The notes: generated from the sequence alone by a model not told the origin. A stretch of 64,000 nucleotides of DNA from Augochlora pura (GCF_028453695.1 NC_135773.1:23547782-23611781); one strand, 5' to 3'. Counted from the first letter of the stretch, positions 34,200-45,975 are shown. Made by a program: numbers and translations.

Positions 34200-34265
34200 A
34201 TGATAGAACCTCGATTAACTGGATCAATCTAGGAAAATAGAGTTGGCTGATCTATGGTTGACCGA
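34200..34265 (+). mobile_element. pogo/Tigger-like terminal fragment 2
   Basis: TAGAACCTCGATTAACTGGA followed by TCAATCTAGGAAAATAG resembles fragment 1 position by position (GGATCAATCTAGGAAAA against GAATCGATTCGGGAAAA) and lies in the same orientation 170 bp downstream. It suggests two tandem or nested decayed copies of the same element family. Confidence 0.45.
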
Positions 34266-34344
34266 TACTACTGCAGCAGAAAATAGAATGGTGGAGAGTG
34301 AAAATCGTAAATTACAAAATGAATAAAAATTAACGCTTATGGAT

Positions 34345-34465
34345 AAAATTCTTCTATACTTAATTTCAAATATTATGCAACCAGTTCTTTATTTAAATAA
34401 TCTCTGCTTGTTAAAAGTTAGAATCAGAACGAGAATGAATTATTTTCTGTAATATACAAATGTTT
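34345..34465 (+). repeat. Dispersed repeat R, copy 4
   Basis: AAAATTCTTCTATAC, then ACCAGTTCTTTATTT, AATCTCTGCTTGTTAAAA, TTAGAATCAGAACGAGAATG and AATTATTTTCTGTAATATAC. All blocks are shared in order with the reverse copy at 7,890-8,029, and the middle part with 28,169-28,232. No frame or terminal repeats; class unknown. Confidence 0.7.
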
Positions 34466-35090
34466 TCGCCATTCAGGTATTTGCGTTTGGCGAATTGGCA
34501 AATTACGGAATTTATACTCTCATCAACTGGACACAATTCCTGCGCATTACGTTCGACCATGTATTTTTTTCTCTAGCGAGTATGGTTATAGCGTGAACGA
34601 AGTAAAACCGGCGCGGTGTTCAAATATTAAAGTTGTTACTCACTTTATTTTCCGAAGATGGGTTCGCGTGTCGAGGCGAAGATACAGACCGACTGTCCTT
34701 GATCCCTTCGACGTGGAAAACGTCTCCGCTAAAAATGGTGAAGTCCCAAGTGGACGTGCCCAAAGCACGTCTTCGCATTTCGTTCCGCTTAGCCTTTCCG
34801 CGAGGAGATATATAGGGTGGCTCATAACTCTTAGCACCATCCAGCAGGGGGTGACTTTACCGGGGCTGTTTGGTAGGTGTATTGTTAACAGTAGGCTTCA
34901 GGGGAGGCGTCAAGAAAGGTGGATTCTAAAATGTTGAATTTACGATTATCGAGATTGCAAAATTACATTCGTGGAGAATTAATTTAGTACACGGGCATAT
35001 ACTATGATAAAAAACGCTAAAAATTTTTCTAATAAAGATCGATTTCACCAGGAGTTCATTCTTTATCAAGCAACGTAAAATAGTGCTAAG
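34466..35090. other. Non-coding spacer between repeats
   Basis: Unique sequence of mixed composition between the R and X repeats. Frames up to 114 codons overlap on both strands. Nothing recognised. Confidence 0.45.
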
Positions 35091-35288
35091 TGAAGAGGAT
35101 ACTTTGCTGTACAAAACACGCTAATTTTCATTATTTTACGGTTTTTTTTTGACAGAGTTACGATAGTTCAAAGTTTAACAATATTTCGAGTCCAAGAGGC
35201 ATCGCTTCTCCCACGATTTTCAATATTTTTTAATATTTCTCAGGTCTATAGTAAAAATCAGTTAGTACATATTAAAGTAGAGACTTTA
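35091..35288 (+). repeat. Repeat X, copy at 35 kb
   Basis: About 200-215 bp that reappears in reverse orientation at 55,758-55,982 with roughly 94-95% identity by eye, including long exact strings such as GAGTCCAAGAGGCATCGCTT. The similarity continues a little past this end into the first bases of Y (to about 35,306). No coding frame. Probably part of a larger mobile element, unclassified. Confidence 0.8.
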
Positions 35289-35459
35289 CCCTTTAAAACC
35301 TGCTAAGCCCCATGGTTTTACCATTTTTTGAAAAAAAGTTACAGCATTTTGAAAATGCATATGTAAATTACAGTCTATTGAATTTGGACTCTATGAGCGG
35401 TCAAATCTCCGCTTAAAAAGAAAAACACATGTATCTTAAATGGCCCGGATTGCAAAGGG
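35289..35459 (+). mobile_element. Repeat Y, TTAA-type MITE candidate
   Basis: Starts CCCTTTAAAACCTGCTAAG after TTTA (35,285-35,288) and ends GGATTGCAAAGGG before TTAA (35,460-35,463). The tip CCCTTT is shared in inverted form but the ends diverge quickly. Its body (35,304-35,392) recurs in reverse at 56,055-56,142 at nearly 90% identity by eye. At 171 bp it has no coding capacity. Confidence 0.6.
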
Positions 35460-36800
35460 TTAAGTTTCAAATCCCGCTCGCCCTTATGCTTCGGCAACGT
35501 TTCAGAGATCCAAGAACATTGTACATCTCAACTGATAATCGGCGGATCAGACGCCATCTTGATCAACGGAAGGAACACGAGAGACCTCCGGACCTTCTGA
35601 GCAACCGTTAATTGCGGACACGCAATTAACCCGTGCCGGCAGCTTCTGTTTTTTATCGCGACCGCGCTAAATTTCATCGCGAAGGATTTGCAGGCTCCCG
35701 GTGCTGATTTGTGGGATCGGCTCTCTGATTATTTCTACTGTCGACGCCATCTTGCTAACGTTAATTCGTCCGGACGGACACCGGTTTTCGTTGGATTAAA
35801 CGTCGCGCTGGAAATTGGTGGACGGAAACGGAAATTGGATAGCAATTGACGCGCATCAATTTTCTATAAAAATTCGCAATAGCGCAGCTATTATTATTTG
35901 TAAATCTCAAGAAACAATAATGTAGTATAAGCCGCAGACGCTGGTACGATAAGAATAATAACAATTAACAATATAGTATAGTAATTTCCTACGACTCGCT
36001 CTCGATCACTTTGCCTTTTATACTCGAAAGAACCCTACGCAACGTTCTAATTAACAATGACAGAAAGATATTTTTGGGGCTCGGCGCGTTAAAGAGGAAA
36101 AAACCCAACTTGCAGCAAATATCGCAGAACAATACCGATCGATTCTCTCGATATCCGGTCCCTCTGTTAGTTCTCGCTCGCGACTGTCCTCTTCCCAAAT
36201 CCCCACTGTCACCTGCTCCGGTACAAGTATAAGCCGCGTGTATTCTCTGTCAGATCTTCTCGTAGCTTTCCGAGTCCGATTAGGGTTTTAATGGCGAGAA
36301 AATAAAGGGAAGAAAAAGAAATCAGTCTCTCCGTAGAGTGCACCGTGAGCGTGTCCCGGCTACGCGCTTATAGCACTTTTAACATTATTGGACAGGTGAA
36401 AAACATTCGAGGGCGTCGCTCTCTCGAACGTCACTTTGGCTATTGACCAACCCCTTGGCTACTGTAAAAGTTCCATTCTCGCAACGAACCTGCGATTTCG
36501 ACTGTATAATTTCATAGCGGGACTTGAAATATCGCGAAATTATTATCGACGCTTCTCGATTTGCTCTGAGTATACGTTTTATGATTTTACTAGATTTTGG
36601 TACAATATAGGTTTAAATAAAGCACGACGAAGTGTAGCTAAAATCCGGATTCTTCGAAGTCTGTTTCGATGTTTGGCGTACAAAGGCAGTCATTTCGTGT
36701 CTCGCAGTGGCTGTTATAATATCAAGTGCAACGGTAATATATGTATGCAGACATATATGTATCGCGGTAGTAATGAAGCGCATATAACACCGTGTGAACA
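35460..36800. other. Non-coding sequence, nothing recognised
   Basis: Mixed composition. A 125-codon + frame (36,436-36,813) is Tyr/Phe/Ile-rich, overlaps a minus frame and shows no domain. A TATAAG-like string at about 36,228 followed by TCTGTCAGATC is promoter-like only superficially. Confidence 0.4.
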
Positions 36801-37610
36801 ACTTGCAAATTGAAGTTCCGCAGGCGGCGCGCGAGCGATACACGCTCAATTTACAAAACAACGGGTGTTCAGCGATTCAACGGCGGGAGGCAGTAGTCGA
36901 AACATCGCGTTCGAACCGGGGGGGGGGGGGGGTGGGGTTGGAAAGAGTGGGCGTGGGTCGGGCGCGCGTGGGTGGTGTAGCCCCCAGGGTACATATTGTC
37001 AGTTCCAGTGTCAGTGCTCCGCTACTTGTAGACTCTGTAATTTCCGGCTGCCACTCGACCTGTTCTTATTTCCCGTCACGTTCGCCAGCCCGCCGCCGCT
37101 TTTCTCGCCCCTCGCTCGTCCTTCAGGTGTAATGGAGCCGAGAAACAGATAATTACCCCCTTGGCCCTCTTCGCTCCGAAAAGAATTACGCCGCAGCTGC
37201 ACAGCCGCAGCCGCAGCGGCCGCCGCCGCCCTCTCTTAGATCGCCTCTGAAATCCCGCAAGAGGATTTCCGGCTCTCTCGCCTGGGAACGATTACCAGGA
37301 CCCGCAAAAATGGAAACACGAACTGGACAGTCGCGCATTCAACCGCGCGGTCCCTTTTCACCCGCGAATATTTCATGGAATAAGCCACCGGATCGCGTCA
37401 ACGCGATAAAAAGATCCGCTGACTTTAGAGGATCGACGCGTCTTGGCTACGAATGCGGCAAGAACGCAGCGTTGATCGTGATAGAGAAATTCTGTTTTCC
37501 CTGGTTCGATCTCGCATGGTTTCTGGTATTTCGATATTTTAAACGCGACCACGCGGTTTTCACCCTTCGCAGCTGTAATGACGAGTCAGTCTCGTGCAGA
37601 ATTCGATAAA
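36801..37610. other. CpG-rich block with G15 run and GCAGCC repeat
   Basis: CpG-rich. A run of 15 G is at 36,918-36,932 and a (GCAGCC)/(CCG) triplet-type repeat at 37,190-37,230. Frames of 95-112 codons in several phases cross the G run as poly-Gly and are not supported. Could be regulatory; no defined site. Confidence 0.45.
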
Positions 37611-37760
37611 TACGGCTGGTTTCTATTAAATCGAAGTAAAATTGAAATCCCCCGTCACCGAAATCTGAAACGTGGAAAATCGTGACACAAAAATAATCTC
37701 ATCGTATCGAGGAAATAATTAAGAACGAAATAGTCGTAATCAACGTAGCTCTGAAAGACG

Positions 37761-37779
37761 TAACAGTGCAAGGGGTTAA
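37761..37779. mobile_element. Isolated TTAA-type MITE right end
   Basis: CAGTGCAAGGGG at 37,764-37,775 followed by TTAA (37,776-37,779) matches the right tip of family A elements (for example GTGCAAGGGG-TTAA at 52,844). No left end was recognised within about 300 bp upstream, so it is a fragment or coincidence. Confidence 0.35.
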
Positions 37780-38924
37780 AACGTTGACGATTTCTTCGAA
37801 TTATTACAAGTTCTTCGACAGAGTTCAAAATTCTCATTTGAAACCCTCGGACACGCAAAATCGCGTTTATTAACTAAATCGAAAATCGGTTAACTAGAAT
37901 CCGGACACATATTTTTGTTTAAATAGCGAAACGTAAATTATATATTTAAAACGATTATCCGGTCCCGTTTGAATAGTAAATGCAATAAATACAAATCGTG
38001 GAACGGGCATTACCGCTTATTATTCTATATTTTGCTACTCCATGATGCGCAATAAAGGCGATAATAATAATCGTTGCCGGCGAGGTTATACGTTAATCGC
38101 AACAAATTCACTTTAATAAGTAAAGTTATTAACCGCGTTCATTGCACGAGTATTAATATATTCGACCATTAGTTACACACCGGCGTGCGCGTAAATTATA
38201 AATAAAATAAATCACTAATGGCGTATGGATGTTTATTCACCGTCCGGATATTATTTCAGGGGTGGGGGGAGGGGATCAAAGTGAGAGCCGCGCGGATATA
38301 AACGACCGCAATAATTTGTGTTTGACTCTGGTAAAAATGTTCGCTTCGTTGTATTTTAGAAAGAAATTTAAAAGTTGCCTGCTTCGTCGATTTATTTTCG
38401 CTTGCGACGCGATGTTAAAAACAGTTTGTCGTTTGAGAAAAAGGTGATCGCTGAGTACCGATACAATTTCGTCCGAATCGAGCGACCGGAGATGCTTAAA
38501 AAATTCTGTAGCTTTAATAAATAACTTAACGAGCACGCCCGGTGTATACTGGGTGTACGCCGTGTAGCAATTTTCTTTCGCGAAGTTCCCCGCAGCGACA
38601 ACGTCTCGAAGAATTTGCCGCGGCCGGCATTGATTTAATTGTTTTCGAACTCGACGATCCCGCGGACAATATCGCGGACCGCGACGGGATTGTAGCCTGG
38701 TGTAATTCCTCGTGCCGAAATGAATTATTCTGGTCGACTGGCCGCGATACTAATTTATCAGGGCAGGAGAAACGTAGCTACCCGCCAGGACGTCCGCAGG
38801 CAATTTTTACTCGGCCGGAAAGATTATTTGTCGCTGATGAGATTTCACGAGGTCAAGAAACAGAGGGAACATTGTTGCTGCTCTTGGTGGAGGGAGCTTG
38901 AATTCGGTGCCACGGGTCGCGGTA
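37780..38924. other. Non-coding sequence, nothing recognised
   Basis: AT-rich to 38.5 kb then moderate GC. Frames up to 119 codons overlap in several phases. Nothing supported. Confidence 0.45.
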
Positions 38925-38928
38925 TTAA

Positions 38929-39130
38929 CCCTTTGCACTCGAGGACTTTTTCGATGGCGCGAACCAGCAACTCGAGACGATTTCGGGCAAATTAGGCAAC
39001 CATTTTACAATTTAAAAATATTTATTAACAAACAAATTTATAAAAATAATAAAATTTCACAAGTTTATTTATTTGTATGTCGAAAACAACAAACTTTTGT
39101 AAATATTATCGGCGCCGCTCGTGCAAAGGG
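38929..39130. mobile_element. TTAA-flanked piggyBac-like MITE, 202 bp
   Basis: Exact TTAA on both sides (38,925-38,928 and 39,131-39,134), the target duplication of piggyBac-type transposons. Tips are inverted: CCCTTTGCACTCGAGG at left, and CCCTTTGCACGAGCGGCGCC at right read in reverse; the first 10 bp are identical. The AT-rich interior has no frame of transposase length. The GGCGCC hexamer inside the right tip recurs in related elements at 47.8 and 61.1 kb. Non-autonomous, probably mobilised by an element elsewhere. Confidence 0.85.
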
Positions 39131-39713
39131 TTAACTCCCTGGGAAAATATGGCGGACCAAGGGAACTTGTCGATGGCGGTCGGAGGAGAGGCGTTTTGAA
39201 ATGATTAAAGCGGAGGAAAACAGGAGCCGAGCTTTCATTATCGGACAGTGGGTTTTCACCGCGCACTATCTCCCGACGAAAAAGGATAACAGCTCGTTCG
39301 CCGAGTGGAGGGCTCGATTTAAGCGAGCCACGAGTCCCGAGGAATCGAATCATCGAAACTCTGCTGCATACGTAAGTAAATCTCCTGTTCAACACCGCGG
39401 CGGCGGTGGGAGGCGGCCGATTGTTTTCGTTGAATCTAAATCCGGCGGAGCGGCAGCTCTCGCCGAATAAAATAAGATCCCGGGGGCCCCCCAATGATCC
39501 GCTGACTTTTATGTTCACCGGCGGGAGTATTGAATTATTGAATAATTCCCGGCCCCGTCCTCCCCCCCACCGCGGAAACATATAATCCAATTCGGATCGG
39601 TACCGGCTGCCCCGGTTGCTCTCTGTTGCCACCGTCGTTGCCTGCCGAACTTCCCCGGTCATGATTTCGAGAGTTGTCCCGCATTACTCGCGGCGAAAGT
39701 ATGCTCGGAGTGC

Positions 39714-39753
39714 CCTCTCTCGCTCTCTCTCTCCCTCTCTCTCTCTCTCTCTT
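39714..39753. repeat. (CT)n microsatellite, interrupted
   Basis: CT-rich run with a CGCT and a CCC interruption, then perfect (CT)9. Confidence 0.93.
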
Positions 39754-40095
39754 TGAAATACGATCGCTATAAATCTCCGGCCGAGGGTAAATTAGGTTGC
39801 TAGATGGTTAATTACAGCTCCTTTCGCATAGTTCCCGATTCGGTAGCGGCGACGGGACGGTGGGAGGGCGGCCGACCTCGTGGCGCGTGAAGCAATCCCC
39901 AAGATACCCGTGGAGAACAATCCGGCAAAGTTCATGCTTTGGTACACGCGGGAATATCGGGGCTGTTCCCGGAAACCAATCACGATCAAGGGATCCTTCT
40001 CTCGTCGGAAACACGGGGATCGTGTCTTCGCCCCGCGCGCATCTGCCAGCCGAACAATCGACGCGATCGTCACCGCCGAGGAATAAAGCGGACTC

Positions 40096-40132
40096 GAGAG
40101 AGAGTGAGAGAGAGAAAGAGAGAGAGAGAGAG
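40096..40132. repeat. (GA)n microsatellite, interrupted
   Basis: GAGAGAGAGTGAGAGAGAGA then AAGAGAGAGAGAGAGA and a short G run. Confidence 0.93.
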
Positions 40133-40513
40133 GGGGGTGCACGATTTTATCGCGACGAATAAGCCGGAGTCGAACTTGTTCGGGTTTTTCAATTTCGAAA
40201 GTAAACGTTGCCCGCTGAAAAATATTTTCGATTTCTGTTGGGAGGGGTGTTAAGGGTTGTAAGGGAACGCCTAAGAAGCTAAATTTTGTCGCGACGCTTC
40301 AACTTTTGTCCTTTTCGATTTGGAAAGCAAACACCGGTGAGATTTTAGAGGATTGTATTGTATCCAGTGTAGTAGATTCTATCGAACGTCTTCTTTCACT
40401 GTGATCTAAAATATTAACAAATAAATACTGAAATATTAATTCTGAAATTCTAAAATATAGATAAATAAAACATAAAATAAAGTCTAAAATATAAATACAA
40501 ATAGAACATTGGT

Positions 40514-40545
40514 GTCTGCCTCGTTGCTATAGTGCGAAGGGTTAA
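40514..40545 (+). mobile_element. Family A MITE, right-end fragment
   Basis: CCTCGTTGCTATAGTGCGAA then GGG and TTAA (40,542-40,545). This matches the right end of family A copies (ACTCGTTATTATAGTGCAAT at 46 kb). No left end is recognised upstream; the AT-rich sequence at 40.38-40.50 kb may be decayed interior. Confidence 0.5.
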
Positions 40546-42590
40546 ATATCTGGAATTATGGAAGCAGATCTGCTTCTTTTACTTTTATTTCAATTACTCA
40601 AAAACATCGTTTGCCTTTGCAGCATAATACTCGCTGAAAACGTACGAGGAACAACGGCATCGGCTGTTTCGGCAATTTTTATTATTAACCCAATTCCGCG
40701 TCATTAAACGTTAACCCGGCGAGCAGAGAATTTAATTATTCGAAAGCTTCCGTCGTTGAAAAGAAAGCTAAATATCTCTCTTGGGTCGCGTTGACCTGGA
40801 ACGCAACAACGAAAGAAAATAAGACAAGGGGGGGGGGGAAGGAGCGAATATAACGGGAGGATAGAATATTCAGACGACGGCGCCATCGCCCGTCAGCGGA
40901 TCCGCGGGAATCGCGCAAAGGGATTTTTAAAAATTCTTCCCGGCGAAAAATGCGAGGGGGGCAAACATCGAGGGGTGGTTCCGTAAATAATTTTTTTGTG
41001 TCAGCTGGAGGTCTAGCTTTGCACGTGTGAGAAAATAGAGAGCAAGAGGCGGGAAAATGGGTCAGCGGGTCAAGAAACGAGCTTCTGTTAGGCTTTGCTC
41101 TTTTTCCAGCCGCGTTTTTTCCTGTTTCTTGCTGCGAGAAATATAACTGATAAATCACAGTTCGTGTCTCATTGAACGTTGCTTCTATAGAAACATTGTT
41201 CATCGTTTCGAACCTTCGAGTATTTTGTCTATAACATGAAATTAGAATAATTCGATCGTATGCGAAATATAGAAGATAGGAGTCAAATGACAAGAAATTG
41301 TTAAATTTAGGCAGTTTATAGAAATTAGACTTACGCGAATATTTATAAATCTAGTAGCCACCATGAAGATACAATTCTAAAATAACTCCTCTGATAAATA
41401 AAATAAAAACTCTGAAATAAAAACCGAAGGGTTTCACAGATATTAATTTTATTTTCTCGTGCTTCTCAATTTTTCTGCCATGACCAAAGTAGCACGAAAA
41501 AATATTAAACATACCACTTTCTTACATCGTGTAACTCTTTCTGGTCAATTAGAACAGCGCAAACATCTTGGTCCAGACAATTCATATTCGCCTTGAAACG
41601 TTCAGAAAACAGCAAGCATAATGTTAAACTGACAACAGAATCACTGTTAAATAAACGATAGAATCACTATACCTGGATCGTTCGCGCAAGAAAATTCCAT
41701 TTCAACAGACAGAAGACGAAAAGCGGTATAATCGATTCACCTAAAATACGTCGGACACCGCGAAGCAGACGGCATAACATCCCCTAACGATACAGAGCGT
41801 CTGGTGCGGTCGTTTATTAAGGATGAAAAATCAGGTGACATCGACGACTAGGTGTTAGCGCAGGCTCTGTTCGGCGAAGGAAATTTTACCGGATAGGTAG
41901 ATTTCGCAGGCGACATCCACAGTCGTTCGTTGATCTATGCCGGAAGATTGACGGGGGGTACTGGTTCCACGGCGACCCACGTCCCCCGGCAATTTTCGAC
42001 GGGGGATGGATAGGGTTGGCCGTCTAGGACGAAACACGTGAGAGGCGAGTCGATAGTTGGCTTAGTGACAGACTCCAATCTCCGGATACTCTTCTGGAAA
42101 CACCTTCGGTAGTCGCGTCTCCCTCCATCGCACCGCACGACCACCACCACCACCACCATCAAGGCCTGCTTTCCCGCAGGCGGTTATACGGGGGCTTTTT
42201 TCTTAAATGGCTCGGAGCGATAAGGAGAGGACCGTTTGATGAATCGGCGCGGAACTACGTCCGGCATACGTAAACTCCCCCCGGGGTTAAGGGTGGGTAC
42301 GCCGGGTCCACCCGCCTCCCCTGGCCCGGCGAGGGGGATGAACGATGCCTTCGGCGACTGGAGAATGCCGAGGAAAGCAAACCCTCTTGCACGGCTTGGA
42401 AACACTCGGATGTGATTACAGTAGAACTCTCCCTTGCACTCGGCGAGCCACTCGAGGGTGGCGCTGGCTGGCTGGCTGGCTGGCTAGCGCAGATTATAGG
42501 TGCGAATGGGCTTGCGAGTGGCAATAGGATCGAGTGCGCCTCGAGTAACATCGATACTACGGACACGGGGTGTGTCCGGAATCGCGCGCA
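40546..42590. other. Non-coding sequence with CCA and CTGG repeats
   Basis: Includes an 11-G run at 40,828-40,838, (CCA)6 at 42,141-42,158 and (CTGG)5 at 42,464-42,485. The 185-codon minus frame at 40,736-41,293 has no domain and crosses the G run. Nothing else supported. Confidence 0.45.
42464..42485. repeat. (CTGG)5 microsatellite
   Basis: Five and a half perfect tetranucleotide units. Confidence 0.95.
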
Positions 42591-43129
42591 TTAACGCTCT
42601 CCCTCTATCTCTCTCTCTCTGTGTGTGTCGGTGTGTGTCCCTCCCCCTCTACCGAAGCCCTAAAACCGATCTTTTTCCGGAAATATTCCTGAAATATTGG
42701 CGGACGTGTTCGAACTTTGCCTGGCACGTGCCGATCGGCTGAGATTATACCGGGTGGCTTGCAACCAGTGCAGGGAACAGACTCCGATTCTCTGCGGGCA
42801 GGGGGACATTTATTTACGGGTACATCGAGGAAGATTATACCTGATCTTCTGCCACTGTTGGGTTGCTGATTTTATATGCATTTATGTTGTTACGCACGCA
42901 GAGTTTCCAAAACTTCTCGCCCTTTCCTGGACGTCGTCTGCGCCCTACACAGAGTTTCCTGCGAACGCGAGTTCGTGATCAAGTAGGGACTCTTATTAAC
43001 CCAACAGTAAACGCTCAAACTTTTGAGACAGAAATGCCATTTGTTCATAATAATATATGCACATATATCTTGTGTTTCTTCTCGGTTTACTGATTAAAAT
43101 GACACCGAGCACGACATAATTCTAATTAT

Positions 43130-43187
43130 AATTGCTCGTGTAATAAATTGAAGTCCCTAACTTGAATCGCTTGTTACACGAGTAATT
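43130..43187. repeat. 58-nt stem-loop
   Basis: Arms AATTGCTCGTGTAA (43,130-43,143) and TTACACGAGTAATT (43,174-43,187) pair over 14 bp with one G/T position that would be a G-U wobble in RNA. About three further pairs form inward. The 30-nt loop is only weakly paired. Could be a small RNA precursor, a binding dyad or an old inverted repeat; nothing decides between them. Confidence 0.55.
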
Positions 43188-44469
43188 GCAATTGGCTCGC
43201 GTTTAAATGATATTTTAATGAATAAAACAAGATCGATACGATAGCGAAAGTTTCATATGAAAGAATCAAGAACAAGATAGACAGTTTGCATTAATTTCAC
43301 TCTGACCGATGACAAACGATTTGCCATTCTCGCCCTGCTGTTATTAAAGCACAAACAACGCGAAATGGACGTTTTATTTCATTTTCTGGATATAATAAAA
43401 ACTTGCGAAGCAATTTGTAAAATAATACATTCTTTTCAAAAGTAATGATGGCAAATGAGAACGATACAATTGTTCGTTTCCGAGATATTGTTCAACTTTT
43501 CAGTCCGACTCGCAACGACGATTTACAAAATAATACGTTTTATTACGAATAATTATTGCCCAATAATTATTTATACAATTTCAAATATCGGATATCATTT
43601 CGGTTATTTGAGTTATTCTGTTTGTATATTTCCGTAATAGCAGGAACGATGAAATATGGATCAGTTAACGTATTTATCAACGACCTGTATCCCGGCGATA
43701 CGGCTGATCCTTTAAATATATTATACAATTTACAGATGCACTAAAGTATATTACGCGTATCCGTGGATCTTGATACCGATCTCAATTATTATACATCGTT
43801 TCAGACGTTCTACGAGCCACTATAGTGACGAAAGTGAATGTTTCGTGCTTTACGCAATTGTTTTATTATTTTATTAATAAAATAGCATATGTAGCTATAT
43901 GGAAAAATTATATACATTAGGAAAAATGGTACTTTAGTTATGAAAAACTATTTGCGTAAAATCCAGCCGTGCCTAAGAGGTTATGAAATTACTCTACTAG
44001 AGGGACACCGATCGCAAAGGGTTAGAACGTTAATAAACTATATCAATGATTTTTCCGCTGTTCTTCCGGACAGCGTGTTTCGCATTTAAACCACCGGTCC
44101 GCTCGATTTCTTCTAATGAATCGCGCAGCGGAAATGGAGGTTCATGTAAATGTTCGCGGTCGATTAATAATCCGCGGCCGGCCGGTTACAATATTTCCAA
44201 CGGCGCGCGCGTGATGCTCCTGTGAAAAAGCGATAGGACGTCGAACTGGAACGCCGAACGAAAAAGGCGCGGGGAACCGAACGCGGCGGTGTCAAATCCT
44301 CGCCGAATTCAGGATATATTTGCATTAAAATAAATATCGCCGTTTCGTTTAGTCGGCAGCGAACGATTATACGAGCAACGATCGTTTGAACAGAAGTATA
44401 AATATCCGTTGAGGAAGGTTAACGGCGGTCCACCAGGAAATGCGTTATTCTCGCGCCGGGGGGGAGGGG

Positions 44470-44494
44470 GAGAGAGAGAGAGAGAGAGAGAGAG
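44470..44494. repeat. (GA)12 microsatellite
   Basis: Perfect run following a GGGGGAGGGGG stretch. Confidence 0.96.
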
Positions 44495-45045
44495 CCAAAA
44501 ACCGGTTGCTTGTAACCGGCTTTTGTTTCCCGGGCATCATAAATACGTTGCAATGTATCGGTCGGTTGAAAGGCCCGCATCCCGCCCACGCAACGTCCAA
44601 TTTCCTGTCCGCCACCCTACGCCCACCCCCCCTTCCAACCCCTCGCGACTTTGAATTCTCGCCTGTTTGATCGCGTTTCGTCGACTTCCGATTCTGACGA
44701 GACCGGCTAAAAAATGGGGGAACAAAATAGAGGCGGGAATACAATGGCAGATAGAAAGCGGGGGAGAGAGAGAGATGAGAGTAATAGGGAAACGTGGAGG
44801 AGGAAGCACTGAAAGTGGGAAAATGGCGGAGGATTCGGGCGTGAAAAAATACTGCACTATGTCTCCATTTTCAAGTTCGAGAAATGCTTTTCTAAATTTT
44901 GTTTCTAAACAATTGACTACAGTAAAATTATTCGAATAGATGAAATTATACCTTATTTATTTATTTATTCTGGTCAGCTCGCCTTCTGCAGATTTTCATC
45001 CCCTAGCAAGATTCTAATCAATCCATCCTTAATATCAAAAGCTAA

Positions 45046-45206
45046 CCCTTTGCACTCGAGTGGTGCACGTCCTAAGATAATTTTTGTACCAACAAAGCTT
45101 AGATTTAAAAAATGCTAAAAGTGCATTTTATTACATAGAATGGAAATACTATGAACCGCAAAAATTATTTCAGATACACAGTTCAAATGGCTTCGAGTGC
45201 AAAGGG
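45046..45206. mobile_element. TTAA-type MITE, 161 bp
   Basis: Left tip CCCTTTGCACTCGAGTGG and right tip, read in reverse, CCCTTTGCACTCGAAGCC: the first 14 bp are a perfect terminal inverted repeat. Right flank is TTAA (45,207-45,210), left flank CTAA (one change from TTAA). The interior is AT-rich and short. The cleanest example of the tip consensus in the window. Non-autonomous, piggyBac-like by target and tip. Confidence 0.82.
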
Positions 45207-45210
45207 TTAA

Positions 45211-45651
45211 TATTTCCTGTAACAGAATCTATTAAATATTTCTCCCTATTGACTCCGTTAATAAATAGTACAGTTTACCAATCCGTTCTTATTAATCCTC
45301 GGCTGATGTTTAACCGATGCGTAAGCACGTCGAGAAATGCTTTCCGTCAAAGGGTGCAGTGAAAAGATTACGTTGAAGTACAGAAGCGAGGCGACTCGCG
45401 GCGAATTCTCGACGAGAGTTCAAATATTTTCGCCGCGTTTTTCCTTTTTTCCAACCCCCATCGCGCGCGGGCGTTACCTCTGTCAAGGTGCTCCGCCGTT
45501 CCTTCTGTTAATTTCCGCATCCTTCACCGACACATTTTCGACTCGGCCGACCGATTACTTCCGTGGGAACGCTCGCGTCCCCAATTTCCTACGCAGATTA
45601 AAGTGTCAACCGACGAAATCACCTAAGAAATTCCTTGTCGTGTTTAACGCG

Positions 45652-45682
<31 letters not shown>

Positions 45683-45970
45683 GCGTTTTTGTCCACGCGT
45701 TTCTACCACCACTATGTTTCATAGCCCCCTTCCTTTCCCCCACCATCGTACTTTCCCCTCGCGTTTCCCCTTCACATTTTCTCACAGTTTTCTTCACCGC
45801 GGTTTCGCCGCTCGCATTTTACCCTTTCGCAATTGAGTGGCTCGATTCGAAAAAGAGGGGGAGGGAGGGCATTGTCTCAAGATAGCCTCTTTTTAGTTTA
45901 AATATCGCATTATATTATGTTATACAGGGTGTTGATCTCGTCCTGCACTTTCGTCGCCATTTTTGCTGAT
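45211..45970. other. Pyrimidine-rich non-coding block with CT repeat
   Basis: The + strand is pyrimidine-rich from about 45.42 to 45.83 kb and holds a perfect CT run at 45,660-45,682. The 182-codon + frame here (45,337-45,885) follows that composition and shows no domain. No gene called. Confidence 0.5.
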
Positions 45971-45975
45971 ATCAA

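Larger units (their letters stand above)
39140..40250. other. CpG-rich block between CT and GA repeats
   Basis: CpG-rich. A minus frame of 197 codons (39,069-39,662) begins in the MITE and overlaps plus frames; no domain is visible. Frames at 39.8-40.25 kb occur on both strands in several phases. A CT repeat and a GA repeat flank 39.75-40.09 kb. No gene called. Confidence 0.45.
42591..45040. other. Non-coding sequence, AT-rich in the middle
   Basis: Starts with CT and GT microsatellites (42,607-42,638). A 93-codon + frame (42,697-42,978) has clustered Cys/His residues but no recognised fold. 43.0-44.0 kb is AT-rich. A TTAA-type right tip (CGCAAAGGG then TTAG) ends at 44,021 without a left partner. 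A (GA)12 repeat is at 44,470-44,494. Confidence 0.4.

Noticed and set aside
39069..39662. 197-codon minus frame
   Set aside because: Its 3' end lies inside a TTAA-flanked MITE and it overlaps plus frames; no domain.
42697..42978. 93-codon + frame with several Cys/His
   Set aside because: Cysteine spacing fits no zinc-finger family I recognise, and the adjacent phase is open too.
45337..45885. 182-codon + frame
   Set aside because: Follows the pyrimidine-rich strand and a CT repeat; low-complexity translation.
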